A stretch of DNA of 64,000 bases, from contig JAOANU010000006.1 in NCBI GenBank assembly GCA_034387635.1, positions 372,001 through 436,000 on the forward strand. Reading direction: 5' to 3'. The notes under the pieces were generated by a model, which worked only from the letters and a program-made list of their open reading frames with translations, made no database searches and was not told where the DNA came from. A program made the translations under genes and the position numbers. Below, piece by piece: positions 22,101 through 32,799 of the stretch; the stretch's first letter is position 1, and the number at the start of each line of letters is the position of its first letter. Source of the DNA: Rhodosporidiobolus odoratus (lineage: Eukaryota > Basidiomycota > Microbotryomycetes > Sporidiobolales > Sporidiobolaceae).

Positions 22101-23141
22101 GCTGTGATGACAGGAGGACGTCGGCATTGCTGGCCCCTGCCGCTCCTCTCCCACCACGGGAGCTCGTACTCGGAGAACCCATTCGCTCATCCTCATCCTC
22201 GTCGAACGACCGGTCAAGATCGTCTTCCTCGCCGTCGGAACCAGCCGAGTGCGGCGACTCGCGGGAAGGGAGCGGCGGCGGGCACTCTGCTTGCGAAGTC
22301 GAAGCTATAGGATGTTGAGGGATACTGGGGATATAGGGAAAGTTTGGGTCGTAGGAACGAGGCGGGACAGCGTGGGCTGGAGGGTAGTAGTAGCCGACTT
22401 GCGAGGCATTTGTCGGGTCTTGACCTGGTGTCGTTGCCCTTTTGCCGTTAGAAGAGCTACTGGGAGATGGCCCCCAGCCAGCTGTTGTCGAGGGGGCGTA
22501 GGGATGGGCAGCTGCTCGTGCAGCGGAAGGACCGGCTGCAACGTCTACATCGTGCGAGACGGAGTGAGCGGTTTTGCGAGGCTTTGGGCGCTGAGGGGCA
22601 ACGCTGCTGTAGGGTGCTGTTGCGACGCCGGCCGCTGGAGTCGAGTCGAGGTAGGATTTGGCGTTGGCTCGAGCTACGAAGACGCAGTCCCGGGTCTCTC
22701 GGCGACAACCTGCAGGACAGAAGGTCAGCTCGCGAACGAGCGACGCGTCGTCGGAGTAACTGACGTTTACACGGCGGGTCGGAGGGATTGTCGGGGTCAC
22801 CTGCGAAGGTCGACAGCCTGTCAGTGCCACTGAACGGAAAGAAACAAGAACTAAGGCGAAACTGTAAGCTGCACCAGCATGCGCCCCAGGTCTCGGCCGG
22901 CGGGCGGTACCGAGGGCACTGGAGTCGTACAGAAGGCGGAGAAATTGAAACTCACCCAGGTCACACTTCAGCTTGCGCTACAGGAGGGGAAACAACACGG
23001 GAAGATGGGGTGCGAAGTTAGCCTGTCTCTCACCTGTGCACAGAAAGTAGGAGAGAAGCGACTTACAGCTCGACACGGCGCGCATGCTCGGTAGGTCCTC
23101 TTTGCCTTTGATGGCCTGCTCGCCGCAGCGGAATCCGACAT
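19192..23141 (-). CDS. Zn2Cys6 transcription factor with fungal-specific TF domain
   Basis: Twelve exons (23141-23067, 22977-22956, 22800-22765, 22709-21764, 21699-21215, 21150-21046, 20979-20917, 20815-20700, 20636-20495, 20428-20316, 20255-20064, 20004-19192) give 1035 residues. The zinc cluster uses Cys 20, 23, 30, 43, 46 and 53 (CAPCRARKLKC and CKRCRRETRDC) and is cut by three introns. A Ser/Pro-rich linker leads to the fungal_trans domain from about residue 350, with MSWSLIGCAVRLAQELGIHN and the signature-like RTWIYCFNADRHVSV. The C-terminus is Pro/His-rich with a Trp/Gly-rich end, a possible activation region. It should bind CGG-type DNA sites as a dimer; the regulated pathway cannot be told. 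Exon 3's donor (GTCAGT) was chosen because it alone restores the C-x2-C spacing. Confidence 0.85.
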
Positions 23142-24535
23142 CGTGAGAACCTGAGGGCGGTGAAAGGGAACGAAGCGGGCGACCTAGGGAGGATCGGTCG
23201 TAGCTGAGTTGACCTGTTGACTTGCTGGCAGGATACTGTAGTTGAATCCAGCGGGACGATTGTTGGCAGAAGAAGCGGGGGGAATCACCAGAAAGCGGAG
23301 CCGAAGAAAGCCGACCAGACGGACTCTCCGACTTCACGTTCTGTATCTTGTCTCGAAGCTCACTGCGATACGCAGGTATCCGAGAGCTACATCAACAGTG
23401 CGCTCTGACAGCATCAGTCGCAGAAAACCAAGAAAATGGTTATAACGTCGGTTCCCCCATCGATGCATCGGCTCGACTCTCTGGCGGACAACACCGATTA
23501 TTGCTATGCTTATACTCCGTGGCACACTCTTTTGCGCACCAGACGACTCGCACAGTACTGCTTTAGCTACCTCTGATCGACGCAGCCTTGTCCTTCTCAC
23601 ACACCCTCATCAGCACCCCGACGGTACGACCGACCCTTGTCGAGCACCCGTTGCAAGGCTAAACGACGCGCTGACTGAATCATCGCCAGCAGCGTGCACG
23701 TCGCTCCATCCGTCTCGTCATCCGACTTTGGCTTGCAAGTCGCTTGGTCGATATTCTGGTGTCAGAGCCACACGAGCACGTCGTCTTTCTCCGCCTCCCC
23801 TACGTCCAAGCGAAGACTCGTTCACGCTGCATTCCCTCCTACAAAGCAACAATTACGCTCGAGCATCCTGTGCATCTGAAGAGGATGGTAGCGGCACAGC
23901 GCAGGAAAGATAGCGTGACTCATGTAAGGAGGTCAGTTGCGTATGTCGGCTCAGCATGCAGGAGACGCTGTCTTTCCGTTATAGAATGCTGTCCTACTCA
24001 TCTACACCGGCCCGTATGGACTGACCACGGGCCCTCCACGAGAGACGACACCATCACCGCGATCAGCAGAAGTAAGAAGCATCTCTGGAGTTGTCGTGAA
24101 CTGCTGAGGGCAGTCTTCTGCGCCTTCGCTTAGCTCCCGAGTTCTCTCATGTCAGCTTACAGCTGGGAACTCAAACTGAAGGGCGCTACGATTGCACCGG
24201 ACTGCGACCCCTCCTAACCCCTTTCCGGCTCTGCTTCCGCCCTCTTCTTCGGGCTTTTTCCTCTCCTCCACTGTGTGATCTCTTACTCGTCATCGGACCG
24301 TCAGTTTTCGTTCACCCTGTAGCTAGATCAGTCTGTTCGGCAGTATTTTCTGCAACTTTATACTTGTCCAGTCGCTCCTGTGCTTGCTTGCTTTCCGTAC
24401 CGCCGCAAGAGAAGGGCTTGCGGGTCGCTCTCCGCGCGAGCATGAGACACCGAGTCAAGCTATCGATCCATATCCTATTCCTTCCTTGCTATTGCAATTC
24501 AGCTCCTTACTACAAGCTATCCAAGCGACACCGAC
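23142..24535. other. Long upstream region of the Zn2Cys6 factor
   Basis: About 1.4 kb lies between the start of the Zn2Cys6 gene and the stop of the next minus-strand gene. Plus-strand frames of 60-135 codons (for example 23506-23913) begin with non-ATG codons and match nothing I recognise. A long 5' UTR or regulatory region is the simplest reading; an unidentified small gene is not excluded. Confidence 0.4.
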
Positions 24536-27500
24536 TCACTTCCCTTCTTGCGCACCCCACCCCGCCCACTCCTCCCTCAGCCTAACTCCCTCCTCCCCCA
24601 CACTAACCACTCCAGCCCTCTGCGCCCTCGCCACAAACCCAAACAACCCCTCTCCTCCCGCCCCCGCCAATTCAAACACCCCCTCAACCCCACCCTCACA
24701 AGGGAACACCTCCAACACGCTCTCGAGTTGAGAGAGAGAGGGCGTTAGAGAGTCAGAGTGCGTTCGGAGAAAGTTGAGAGAGAGGATCAGAGGGGCGAAA
24801 GGGTGAATTGGGGAAGTAGAGAGGAGGGTGGACCAGTGAGAAAGGATTGAGGAGGCGACAAAGACTCCTCCTGGGGTCAATCCTCCTGCTTCGGTGGTGG
24901 TGGGAGTTGATGGGGAGGGGGGATTTGGGCAAGGGTGAGAGAGGGAGATGGGGAGGTCAAAGGGAGAGGGTAATGAGAGGGATGGGGTGGGGTGTGAGTT
25001 TGTCTGAGAGACGGCGGCGGTTGGCGGGTTGAGAGTATCTGAGATCAAGACTGCGGGGGAGTTGCTGGCCAGAGGCGGGAATGCAGCAAGGGAAGAAGTA
25101 GGCGGTGGAGGCAGAGCGGGTTGAGAAGGTTGCGAGGAGGTCTGCAGGTCGTTCGGAAGATTGAGATCGGGCTGTTGGCGGGTCAAAACTGGCTGTCAGC
25201 GAAGTACGGAATAGACTGAAGCAGTCAGAAGAAAAACGAACAGAAACGGCAATCCAATCTTGACCCGTCTTTTCTCCTTTCCCCCGAATGACCAACCCCA
25301 TCCTAACTGCCTCTTCAACATACTCCTTCATCGAAGAGTCGTCATAGGGACAAGGCCTCAGGCGACTCAAAGCAACGCCTACTTGGGAATAGTAAGGTTT
25401 GTCATAAGGCTGCGAGAGGATGGAACGAAGGAGAGGGAGGAATCGACGAGGAATGGCAGAAGGCTTGAAAGGGTGCGAGGGTGCAGCGGAGGAGCCCGAC
25501 ATTGTAGAGGGTGTGCGTTTCTGCGCACGAACAGGGAGGACGGGTCAGTGTCAGAACGTTTGTGGCAGGAGGGAACGATGTACCGGAAGAGGGCGGAAAG
25601 CGCGGTCCGCTGAGCTCAACGTCGGTCCTGAGGAACCGTCAGTCGAGGTGACGGAAGCAGGCGCAGGAGGCTGTCCACTTGTACTAAGAGAAACAGCTTG
25701 AGGCTATTCATAGAGTCGTGCAGTCACGGAAAAGAGACGAGAACGAGTCTGTCAGCGCAAGCCGAGCAGAGAACATATCGAGACGTTATAGCGTACCGTC
25801 AACTTGACCCAATGACACCCCGCCTTGCCCTCGACCACTCCCGTCTTGATCACGCCTGCCCGTTCCGCCTCCTTCATATACGTCTTGAACTCTCCTTCTT
25901 CATACACCCTAGGGCGAAGTTTGTTGAGTTGCGCGCCTATGTTGGTCCAGTGGGGGGCGGAAGTGGGTTGAGCGAGGACGGTCTGAATGAGAGGGTGGAA
26001 GCGCGCTGGAATTGAAGTCGGGTTGAAGACGGGGGAGGTGTCCTTGGACGTGGACGTGATGGAGGAAAGGACGGAGGCGGCTTGAGGCTACGAGACTCGA
26101 AGCCGCAGAAATCGATGAGCGCAGCCTCGTGCGAGCGACATCCGCCGCGCGCAGACTGATCGGAACGAGGACGCACCGTCATTTTCATCCAATAACATCC
26201 CTCCCTCCAGCCCCCCTCCTTCTCATAAACTTTCCCAGTCTTGATCAATCCCATCTCCCTCGCCTCTTCCACATACTCCTTGAAATACCCCTTCTCGTAA
26301 GGCGGAGAAGGTTTGAGTTTGTTGAGCGAAGCGCCGATGGAAGTCCAGTGTGGGGAGGGGTAATCGGAGGCTGAGATGGCTTGCAGGAGGAAGATGAAGC
26401 GGGCGGGGATGGTAGGGAGGTTTGAGGAGGGAGCAATGATCGCGGAGGGAGACGGAGAAGGTGGGCGCCGAGGCTGGGGGGCAAGGGGTGGGGGAATCTC
26501 GGCAGAGGCGACCAGCGCGGCAGCGATTTCGGGCTGCCATTGACAGACGAAAGAGAGCCAGTGTCACCAGAGCAGAAGGGCAGGTCAGCTGCCAAACCGG
26601 AACCCGTGCGCGCTGATTAGACGTACCTCGCACAACTCGACCCATTCCCCTCCAATGACCCCCTCTCTTCCACCTCTAATCAATCCCCCTTCCTCCGCCT
26701 CCTTCAAATAGCCTCTCAAACCCTCCTTAGCAGCCGCGTCAAACACCCACTTGCCCGGTCCTCGTTTCGTGTTCTCCTGCCTGAGTCGATCTCCGACGAA
26801 ACTCCTCAGGGGACGAGGTTTGGGTGGAGAAGCGTTGAGTGAGAGATCGAGGAGGAGGTGAAGGAGTGGGTAGAAGTTGGTTTCGGACGCGTTTGGCGCA
26901 GGCAGCGTGATTGTCGGGACATGAGGTTCGGGAAGAGAGACAGAGTCGTCTTCTTCCGCCTTCGTCCCGTCCTTTGAAGTCTTACCTCCTTCCACCTCAT
27001 CACCAACCTCACGTTCAACAATCTCAATCCACTCCCTCCCCATCCCCTCTCCCTCTCCCAACCTAACAAGACCCCTCCGTTCTGCCTCTCTCGCATACTC
27101 GGAAAATGTGGTGTAGAGCTTGCCGCCTTTGTTGCACCGAGAGAGTTGTTTCCCAATGTCGGCGCGGCGGGGGCGAAGCGTGCCAGACAGGGCAGAGGTG
27201 CGAAGGAGGGAAAGCAGGGGGGCGAATTTGGAATCTGGCGGGCAAGTGGAGGATTCCGAGATATGTGTGCGAGTTCGGGGACGGGAAGCTAATCCAGGAA
27301 TCGACCGTTCAGGTGAGAGAGCAGAATCGAGAGTAGTGGAAGACACCAGTCAGACAAGGCGAGAAGGCCGTTGGAGCAGACGAAAGAAACCGCAACTTAC
27401 GACTCTGCCCTCTATCCCTCTCCCTCCCCTTCTCCTTAGCTAACATGATCCACTCCCCACCCACCTTCTCCCCCTTCCCAAGTACCACCAATCCCCTCCT

Positions 27501-29276
27501 CTCAGCCTCTCTCGCATACTCTCCAAAATTCTCGTACAACTCCGGATAGGCATTTCGAAGTCTCTGACCGACGTCGGCTCGACGAGGAGCGAAGGGGGAG
27601 GAGCGAGAGAGGTGGGCTAGGAGGGAGAGGAGGGGGGTGAAATCGGTTGTTGTCGTCGTGAAGGAGTCTTGGGGTTGGTGCGCGGGTTTAGTGGAGCGGG
27701 AGGCGGCGGTTGATTGAGCTGGAGAGGAAACGGGTGAAGCAGTTGCAGCTACAACAGAGGCTGATGCAAAGGATAGAGGTGGTGTCTGTGGTCGTGCGAT
27801 GTGCGAGGGCGACGGAACCATCGTTTGCGAGACTTGCGGGACAGTAGCTCTGTCATCGGCAGTCTTGAGCTCAGCAAGATTTGCTGCCAGGCCGGCCATA
27901 GCCTGAGCGCCATCCTCGACCGCCGAGCTGGGGACACGCGAATGACTGGCGGAGAAAGCGAAAGCCGAAGGCGCGGGCGACGCCGTTGCAAAAGAAGAGG
28001 GTGAAGGTGTGTGGCGTGGTGTACCGATCGGAGCGATGCCGGCAGGAACGGGCGAAGGTCGGTGTGGTGGAGCAGCTGGAAGAGACAAGGAGTGCTGGTG
28101 CTGCGAGAAGAGAGATCCAGCGGTCGGGACGGGTGAGGAAAGGTGGGAGAGAAGCGAGGAAGAAAGGGGTGAAGGCGTGGTGAACGGGTCTGCTGGAAGC
28201 GGTGGGACTGCTCGAGTACAGATATGAGTCTTGAACGTGAGTTTAAGGTAGCGTCTGCGAGTGTGTACGTACCCAGCCCATTGTCCACTGCCTTGCCGCC
28301 GTCAAATACTCCTTCCACCCACACCTCCTCCAGACCCAGTTCGAGCAGCCGATCGGCGCCTTCCGGCTGGTGGCGGACCAACATAATCTTGCCGTGCATA
28401 GACGGGTGGTCAAGCCTCATGAGATCGCTAGCTAAAGAGCCAGAGGAAGAGGCGGGGCTGCCACCGCTGAGCAGCAGATATGTCGAGGTGGGCAGGAGGT
28501 AGGCGAGGTGACCTGCATGCTTCAGTAGTCAGTAACAGCGATGCTTGCGGCAACCCGCGGCCGTCGACCGAGAGCCCCAAGGATCAAGCGAGCTTTTTCC
28601 TCAAGCGAGGGTAGCGCAAACGCCCGACGCACCCTTGATAGCCTCCTCGGCGGCACCTGAAGTCTCTCCAACGTCCACCATGGAGAATGGCAGCGAGCAT
28701 GAGTTGAAGCCCTGCACAAAAGCAGGTAGATGGGCAGCTTCGCCTGTGCTTTGAAAGCGTGCGAAGAGGGCGTTGAGGTTTCTGTGCAAAGTCGGGACAG
28801 GTCAGTGAGGAGTTGACTGCAGTGATACACCGTGAGGACGAGAGGATAGGACGGTCTGGCTCACACGAAGACCTTGACCATCAAGAGGACCTGGAGGGAC
28901 TTTTCCGGTGCACGCTGGTTGACCCAGCGAATGAGCTTGTTCCTGAGCTCGTATGCAGCAGCGCGTCCTCCTCTAGCTCCTTGAGCGAGGTAGGTCGGGG
29001 CAAACTGGACAAGGAAATGTCAGGCGAGTACGGCGAATGGGAGGGAAGAAAGATTGAAAAAGTGGGGCGAGAGGAGAGGGAGCGCACGGTATCGACGTTG
29101 CCATCCAGCAAGACGGTGACTCTGACCCGAGTAACCAGAGTGTCCCATCCGTAGGGAGAGGCTTGAGTCGGTGGAGGTAGAAGCGAGGAAGTATTGGGTT
29201 TCAAGGGAGAAGTCGACGTAGATGAGGGGCGAGGGAGTGAGTCAGGTTGTGACCATATCGACGGCATCCAGCTCAT
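24536..29276 (-). CDS. DUF7923-like domain fused to six winged-helix-like repeats
   Basis: Eleven exons (29276-29088, 29004-28865, 28781-28633, 28512-28273, 28207-27401, 27288-26627, 26533-26177, 26087-25797, 25703-25584, 25520-25242, 25192-24536) give 1296 residues. Residues about 50-235 match the domain found in fungal CCCH finger proteins: VTVLLDGNVDTF at the start, then LLMVKVFVNLNALFARF, GFNSCSLPFSMVDVGETSGA and the end EEVWVEGVFDGGKA. A Pro/Ser linker follows, then six repeats of about 70-80 residues (approx. 27644-27438, 27229-27020, 26878-26633, 26410-26178, 26013-25797, 25455-25242). Their consensus is a PLL-type helix, a basic IGxxL segment, EYxxEAxRxGLV and a closing GxEWI/V strand, reminiscent of LOTUS/OST-HTH winged helices. 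No CCCH finger is present. RNA binding is inferred, not shown. Confidence 0.7.
25242..27644 (-). repeat. Array of six diverged winged-helix-like protein repeats
   Basis: Repeat units lie at about 27644-27438, 27229-27020, 26878-26633, 26410-26178, 26013-25797 and 25455-25242. Units 1 and 2 share EYAREAERRGLV exactly. Units 4 and 5 share PHW-T-IGA-LNKL and a longer insert with Gly-Cys-x-Trp near the end. Exons 8 and 9 both begin with CCTCAAGC just after their acceptors, consistent with exon duplication. Confidence 0.7.
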
Positions 29277-29604
29277 GCTGGTCTGGACTCGTCTTCGAGC
29301 CAAGCAGGAGAGCGGGAGAGCGGGAGAGCGGGAAATTGAAGGAAGATCCACCCGCTGAGGAGTAGTTGAACCAAATCAAGAGTCGGCGCTTGTCCTCTTG
29401 TTCCGACGGCTGTGTGACCAGCGCTTGCATTCCAGACGACATTACCAAACAGCACCAGGGTACACCTCTGCTCAATTGACTGCCCTCGCTTCCTCGTCCA
29501 TCCACTCTCGCACCGCCCCGGCGCAGCAACCCTACCCTTCAAACCTACAACAAACTAGTCACTACACACACCGGACTGACCTTGAGCCAACAGAGAGAGC
29601 CAAC

Positions 29605-29757
29605 ATGGGACTGTGGAGCAGAACCTACGTCTGCTGCGCCGTTCCTCTTTACAACGCTGGAATATACGCCATCCTCGCCCAATTCCTCATCATCTCCATA
29701 GTCACCGGAGTCCTCGCCTTTGCCGCTCCCGAAAGTAGGTTCTTGCCGTCCTCTGAT

Positions 29758-29799
<42 letters not shown>

Positions 29800-30928
29800 A
29801 CACGGTTGCCTCACTCACCGTCTGTACACCTACCCAGTCGTCTCTGTCACCACTCCTTCCTTTGGCTCCTACGTCCTCGGCATCCTCTGCATCCTCGTCG
29901 CCGTCGCTCAGCCCATCGGCTTTCTCGGCGTCTACCGCGAACGGCCCGCCTTGTTCAAGACCTAGTGCGTTCGGGCTCCCCCTCGTCTCCCTGCTGACAC
30001 CACTCACAGACCCGCTCTCTCTGTCGCCGACAGCTCCCGCTTCAACTCGCTCTTTGTCGTCCTCGCCCTCCTCTGCGCCCTCATCCTCATCATCGTCTCC
30101 GCCGTCAAACACTCGACCGGCGTCGACGAATGCGTTCAACTCTTCTCGGCCAGCGTTGACGACGCCGACAACACGGCAAAGACGATTTGCAACGTCTGGA
30201 CTTGGATCCAGATTGGAATCATGGGCTTGTTGTTTGTCATTGTCGGGTTGTGCGAGGTACGTCATGCTGTCAGAGCCTCAGCACATGTCTTCAGGTGACG
30301 GTACTAACTAGGCATTGTCTGCAGGTCTATTTCGTCTGTTACGAAGCCATCTATGCTTCGGAACAAAAGCTCGACCAGTGCGTCTTTTCCTCCTCCTCCT
30401 CCTCTTACCACCCCTGCGACGTCTTCCCTTGCTGACTATCCTACCTCACCTTGAACTCCCCCGCATCTCCACAGCCAACGCTACAACTCAGTCTACTCCC
30501 ACGCAGCCGACGAAATCCGTCAATCCGGTCTCTGGGACGGAGCCGCCGGTCGGGTATCCTACTCTCCTTCCGACGACCCCTCCTCTCAGCAACAACAACC
30601 GTACAGTCACAACCGCAACCTCTCGAAAGCGTCCGGGTTGAGGAACGAATTGGCCCGAGGAGACACTCAGGAAGAATTGGATCAAATGGCTGTGGCTTCT
30701 TCCGGAGGCGCAGGAGGGAAACTGAAGAAGAGTCAGTTAGGGAGGGGAGGACCGGTCAATGCGAATGCGGGTCATGGGGTGGTTGGGTATCAGGATGAAG
30801 AGGAGGGGTATGATTATACTCCTGCGCCGAGAATGGGGGATCAGGGGGGTTATTACCCTAGTGAGGGGGGATTTCAGCCACCGCCGCGTGGAATGAGTAG
30901 TGAGATGGATCAGGGGAGGAGGTGGTGA
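29605..30928 (+). CDS. Four-span membrane protein of unknown function
   Basis: Exons 29605-29734, 29838-29964, 30034-30256, 30325-30377 and 30475-30928 give 328 residues. Four hydrophobic helices are clear: ILAQFLIISIVTGVLAFA, SYVLGILCILVAVAQPIGFL, FVVLALLCALILIIVSAV, and IQIGIMGLLFVIVGLCEVYF. The loop between helices 3 and 4 holds two Cys residues about 23 apart (DECVQLF and KTICNVW), like the extracellular loop of fungal tetraspan proteins. The last 130 residues are a soluble Gly/Tyr/Pro/Gln-rich tail. Topology is tetraspanin- or MARVEL-like, but no CCG motif is seen and I cannot name a family. Its start is 328 bases from the divergent repeat-protein start. Confidence 0.7.
29760..29799 (+). 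repeat. 40-base poly-C tract in intron 1
   Basis: Forty consecutive C residues occupy the middle of the 103-base first intron of the four-span membrane gene (29735-29837). The opposite strand is 40 G, which can form G-quadruplexes. The exact length is likely unreliable in any assembly. Confidence 0.95.
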
Positions 30929-31292
30929 GCTTGCCTTTGGATTTGGGCCTGTGTGAGGGTCAGCAGCTTAGGAGGTGCGACAAGGCAGGCAAGACGCAGG
31001 CCGACGGTGCGAGGCGTGAATGGACCTACATAGACACTGCTGAGCGGTTCTCCTGACCCCCGTTCGACACGGACCCTTTTTGTTCTCCCTTCTTTCTTCT
31101 GTACTCGATATACTTCCTGGTCTTCCCTTTTCTCTCCTTCGTGCCATAGCTGTTACTACTCGCGATATCTTCTCATGTTATAATTGTTTTGCCATCTGTC
31201 TGCACTAAAGAAGCCGTATGCGAGCTGGCAAGAGACCCAAGACTCGGTGGAAACGGTTCAAACGAGGTGCAGTCTGCCGGAAGTCGTCTTGC
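30929..31292. other. Intergenic, convergent 3' flanks
   Basis: About 360 bases, T-rich towards 31150-31190, between two convergent stops. No gene is seen. Confidence 0.5.
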
Positions 31293-32526
31293 CTACAGCT
31301 CCTGCTTAGCCTCCTCCCTCGCCGCTTCCCTCAAAATTGCCTTCAACTCCCCCTCCACCTGCTCGTGCTTCCTATCCCTCCCCAAGAACCTGACCACCCG
31401 TCCCTTACCCTGCTTAGCCAAACTGATCGGACCCTTCCCTTGCGCCCCCAAGCCCATCATCGGTTCATACTCCCTCCCTTCCCATCCCGAAACCTTCTCC
31501 CCAGCCCTTTCACGCCTCCCGCTCTGAGGGACGGTCAAGACGGGTTTAGGAGCCCCTTTGGTTTCGAAACTGAGTCCGCTCAGGCGTTGGGTCAGTTGTT
31601 TGATCGTTCGGGTGGGGTCGGAGGCCGGGAGCGAGGCGAGGGAGAAGGATGCGAGCGAGGAGAGGTAGTGGTGGTGGGCTCGTTCGAGGAAGAGGATGTG
31701 AGGGTGGGTCGTTTTCACCACTTTGTCGTGGTCAGAGGGGCCTTCTTCGGATGAAGTGGAAGAAGGAGGGACGAGGGCGTCGGCGTCTTCTCGAGGGGTG
31801 GAGGAAGTCGGGGTCGAAGGCGAGATGGAGGAAGCATCCACCGCGACGGGCAAAGAACGGTACTGCAAAGCCTTGAGGACATTCTTCCTCGTCATCTCTT
31901 GCAGATTCCCACATTTCCCAATCTGAACCGCGATTTCCTCAGTTCCCCGCTCCTCAAACGTCCGCCTAAACTTCTCCCAGGTCCCCTTACTCCCCTCTGG
32001 TTGATGCGGAGCCGGTCTCGCCATCAACGCGAGTTCACGACCCAAAGCTTTGGCCGCGGCTTCGTACTTGAGGTCGTTGCGGTTGTCGACGAGTTCGAGG
32101 ACGGCGAGCGGGGCGCGGTCGCCGATCCGGTAGCCGGCGCGGGCGATGCGGGTGTAGCCACCTGGGCGTTCGGCGTAGCGTTGCGCTAGGGTGGTGAAGA
32201 GCGGTCGAAGGGTCTTTGGGGCGTTCTGTGAATCGTCGGGCAGGCATGGGCATGTCAAACACTGTCTTCTTCAGGCAGGGGAAGAACCAGGATGAGAGAA
32301 CGTGTGAACGGACGAGCAGGAACGCGTTTGCCCTCTCCCAGTCGCCCTTTGATCCACTTTTGCCCCACTGAATCAGTTGGTCTGCGAGTTTCTGAGCGGC
32401 TTTGGCTTTGGCGAGGGTGGTGGTAATTTGTTGGTGCTCGAGGAGGGACGAGACGAGGTTTCGGAGCATGAGGTTGCGGTAAGCCGTGGGGCGAGAGAGC
32501 TTTGGGAGGCGTAGACCGTGACGCAT
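31293..32526 (-). CDS. MRPL8: Mitochondrial ribosomal protein bL17m
   Basis: Exons 32526-32314 and 32225-31293 give 381 residues. The N-terminus is a typical bL17 fold starting [20 protein letters not shown], continuing [20 protein letters not shown] and, in exon 2, [25 protein letters not shown]. bL17 sits near the exit tunnel of the large subunit. The fungal protein has a long C-terminal extension of about 230 residues, as mitochondrial members often do, with a basic [19 protein letters not shown] stretch. Symbol follows the yeast bL17m gene. It lies head-to-head with the Sls1-like gene 274 bases away. Confidence 0.9.
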
Positions 32527-32799
32527 GGTGGACTAGACGGGAGTGGTGATTGAGGAGGATGAGGAAGATGGACGACAAAGAGGGAACAGCGACGAGGCCG
32601 TGGGGGACAGGCGAATACTGTTGTAGATGCAGCGGGTTTTACTGCTGAGCCTCTGTTCTGTTCTGTACAGCCTGTAAGCGAGGTATGTGACTGCGGTGTG
32701 GGTTCAGAAAAGTGTCTGAATTCAACTGATGAAATTATTTCTTATTCTCCCTCATCTCGAGTCTCTAACAATCGCCCTGCCTGCTGGTGATATCTGAGC

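Noticed and set aside
23506..23913. 135-codon frame in the long upstream region of the Zn2Cys6 gene
   Set aside because: It starts with a non-ATG codon, has Ser/Pro/Arg composition of a shadow frame, and no splice-consistent extension.
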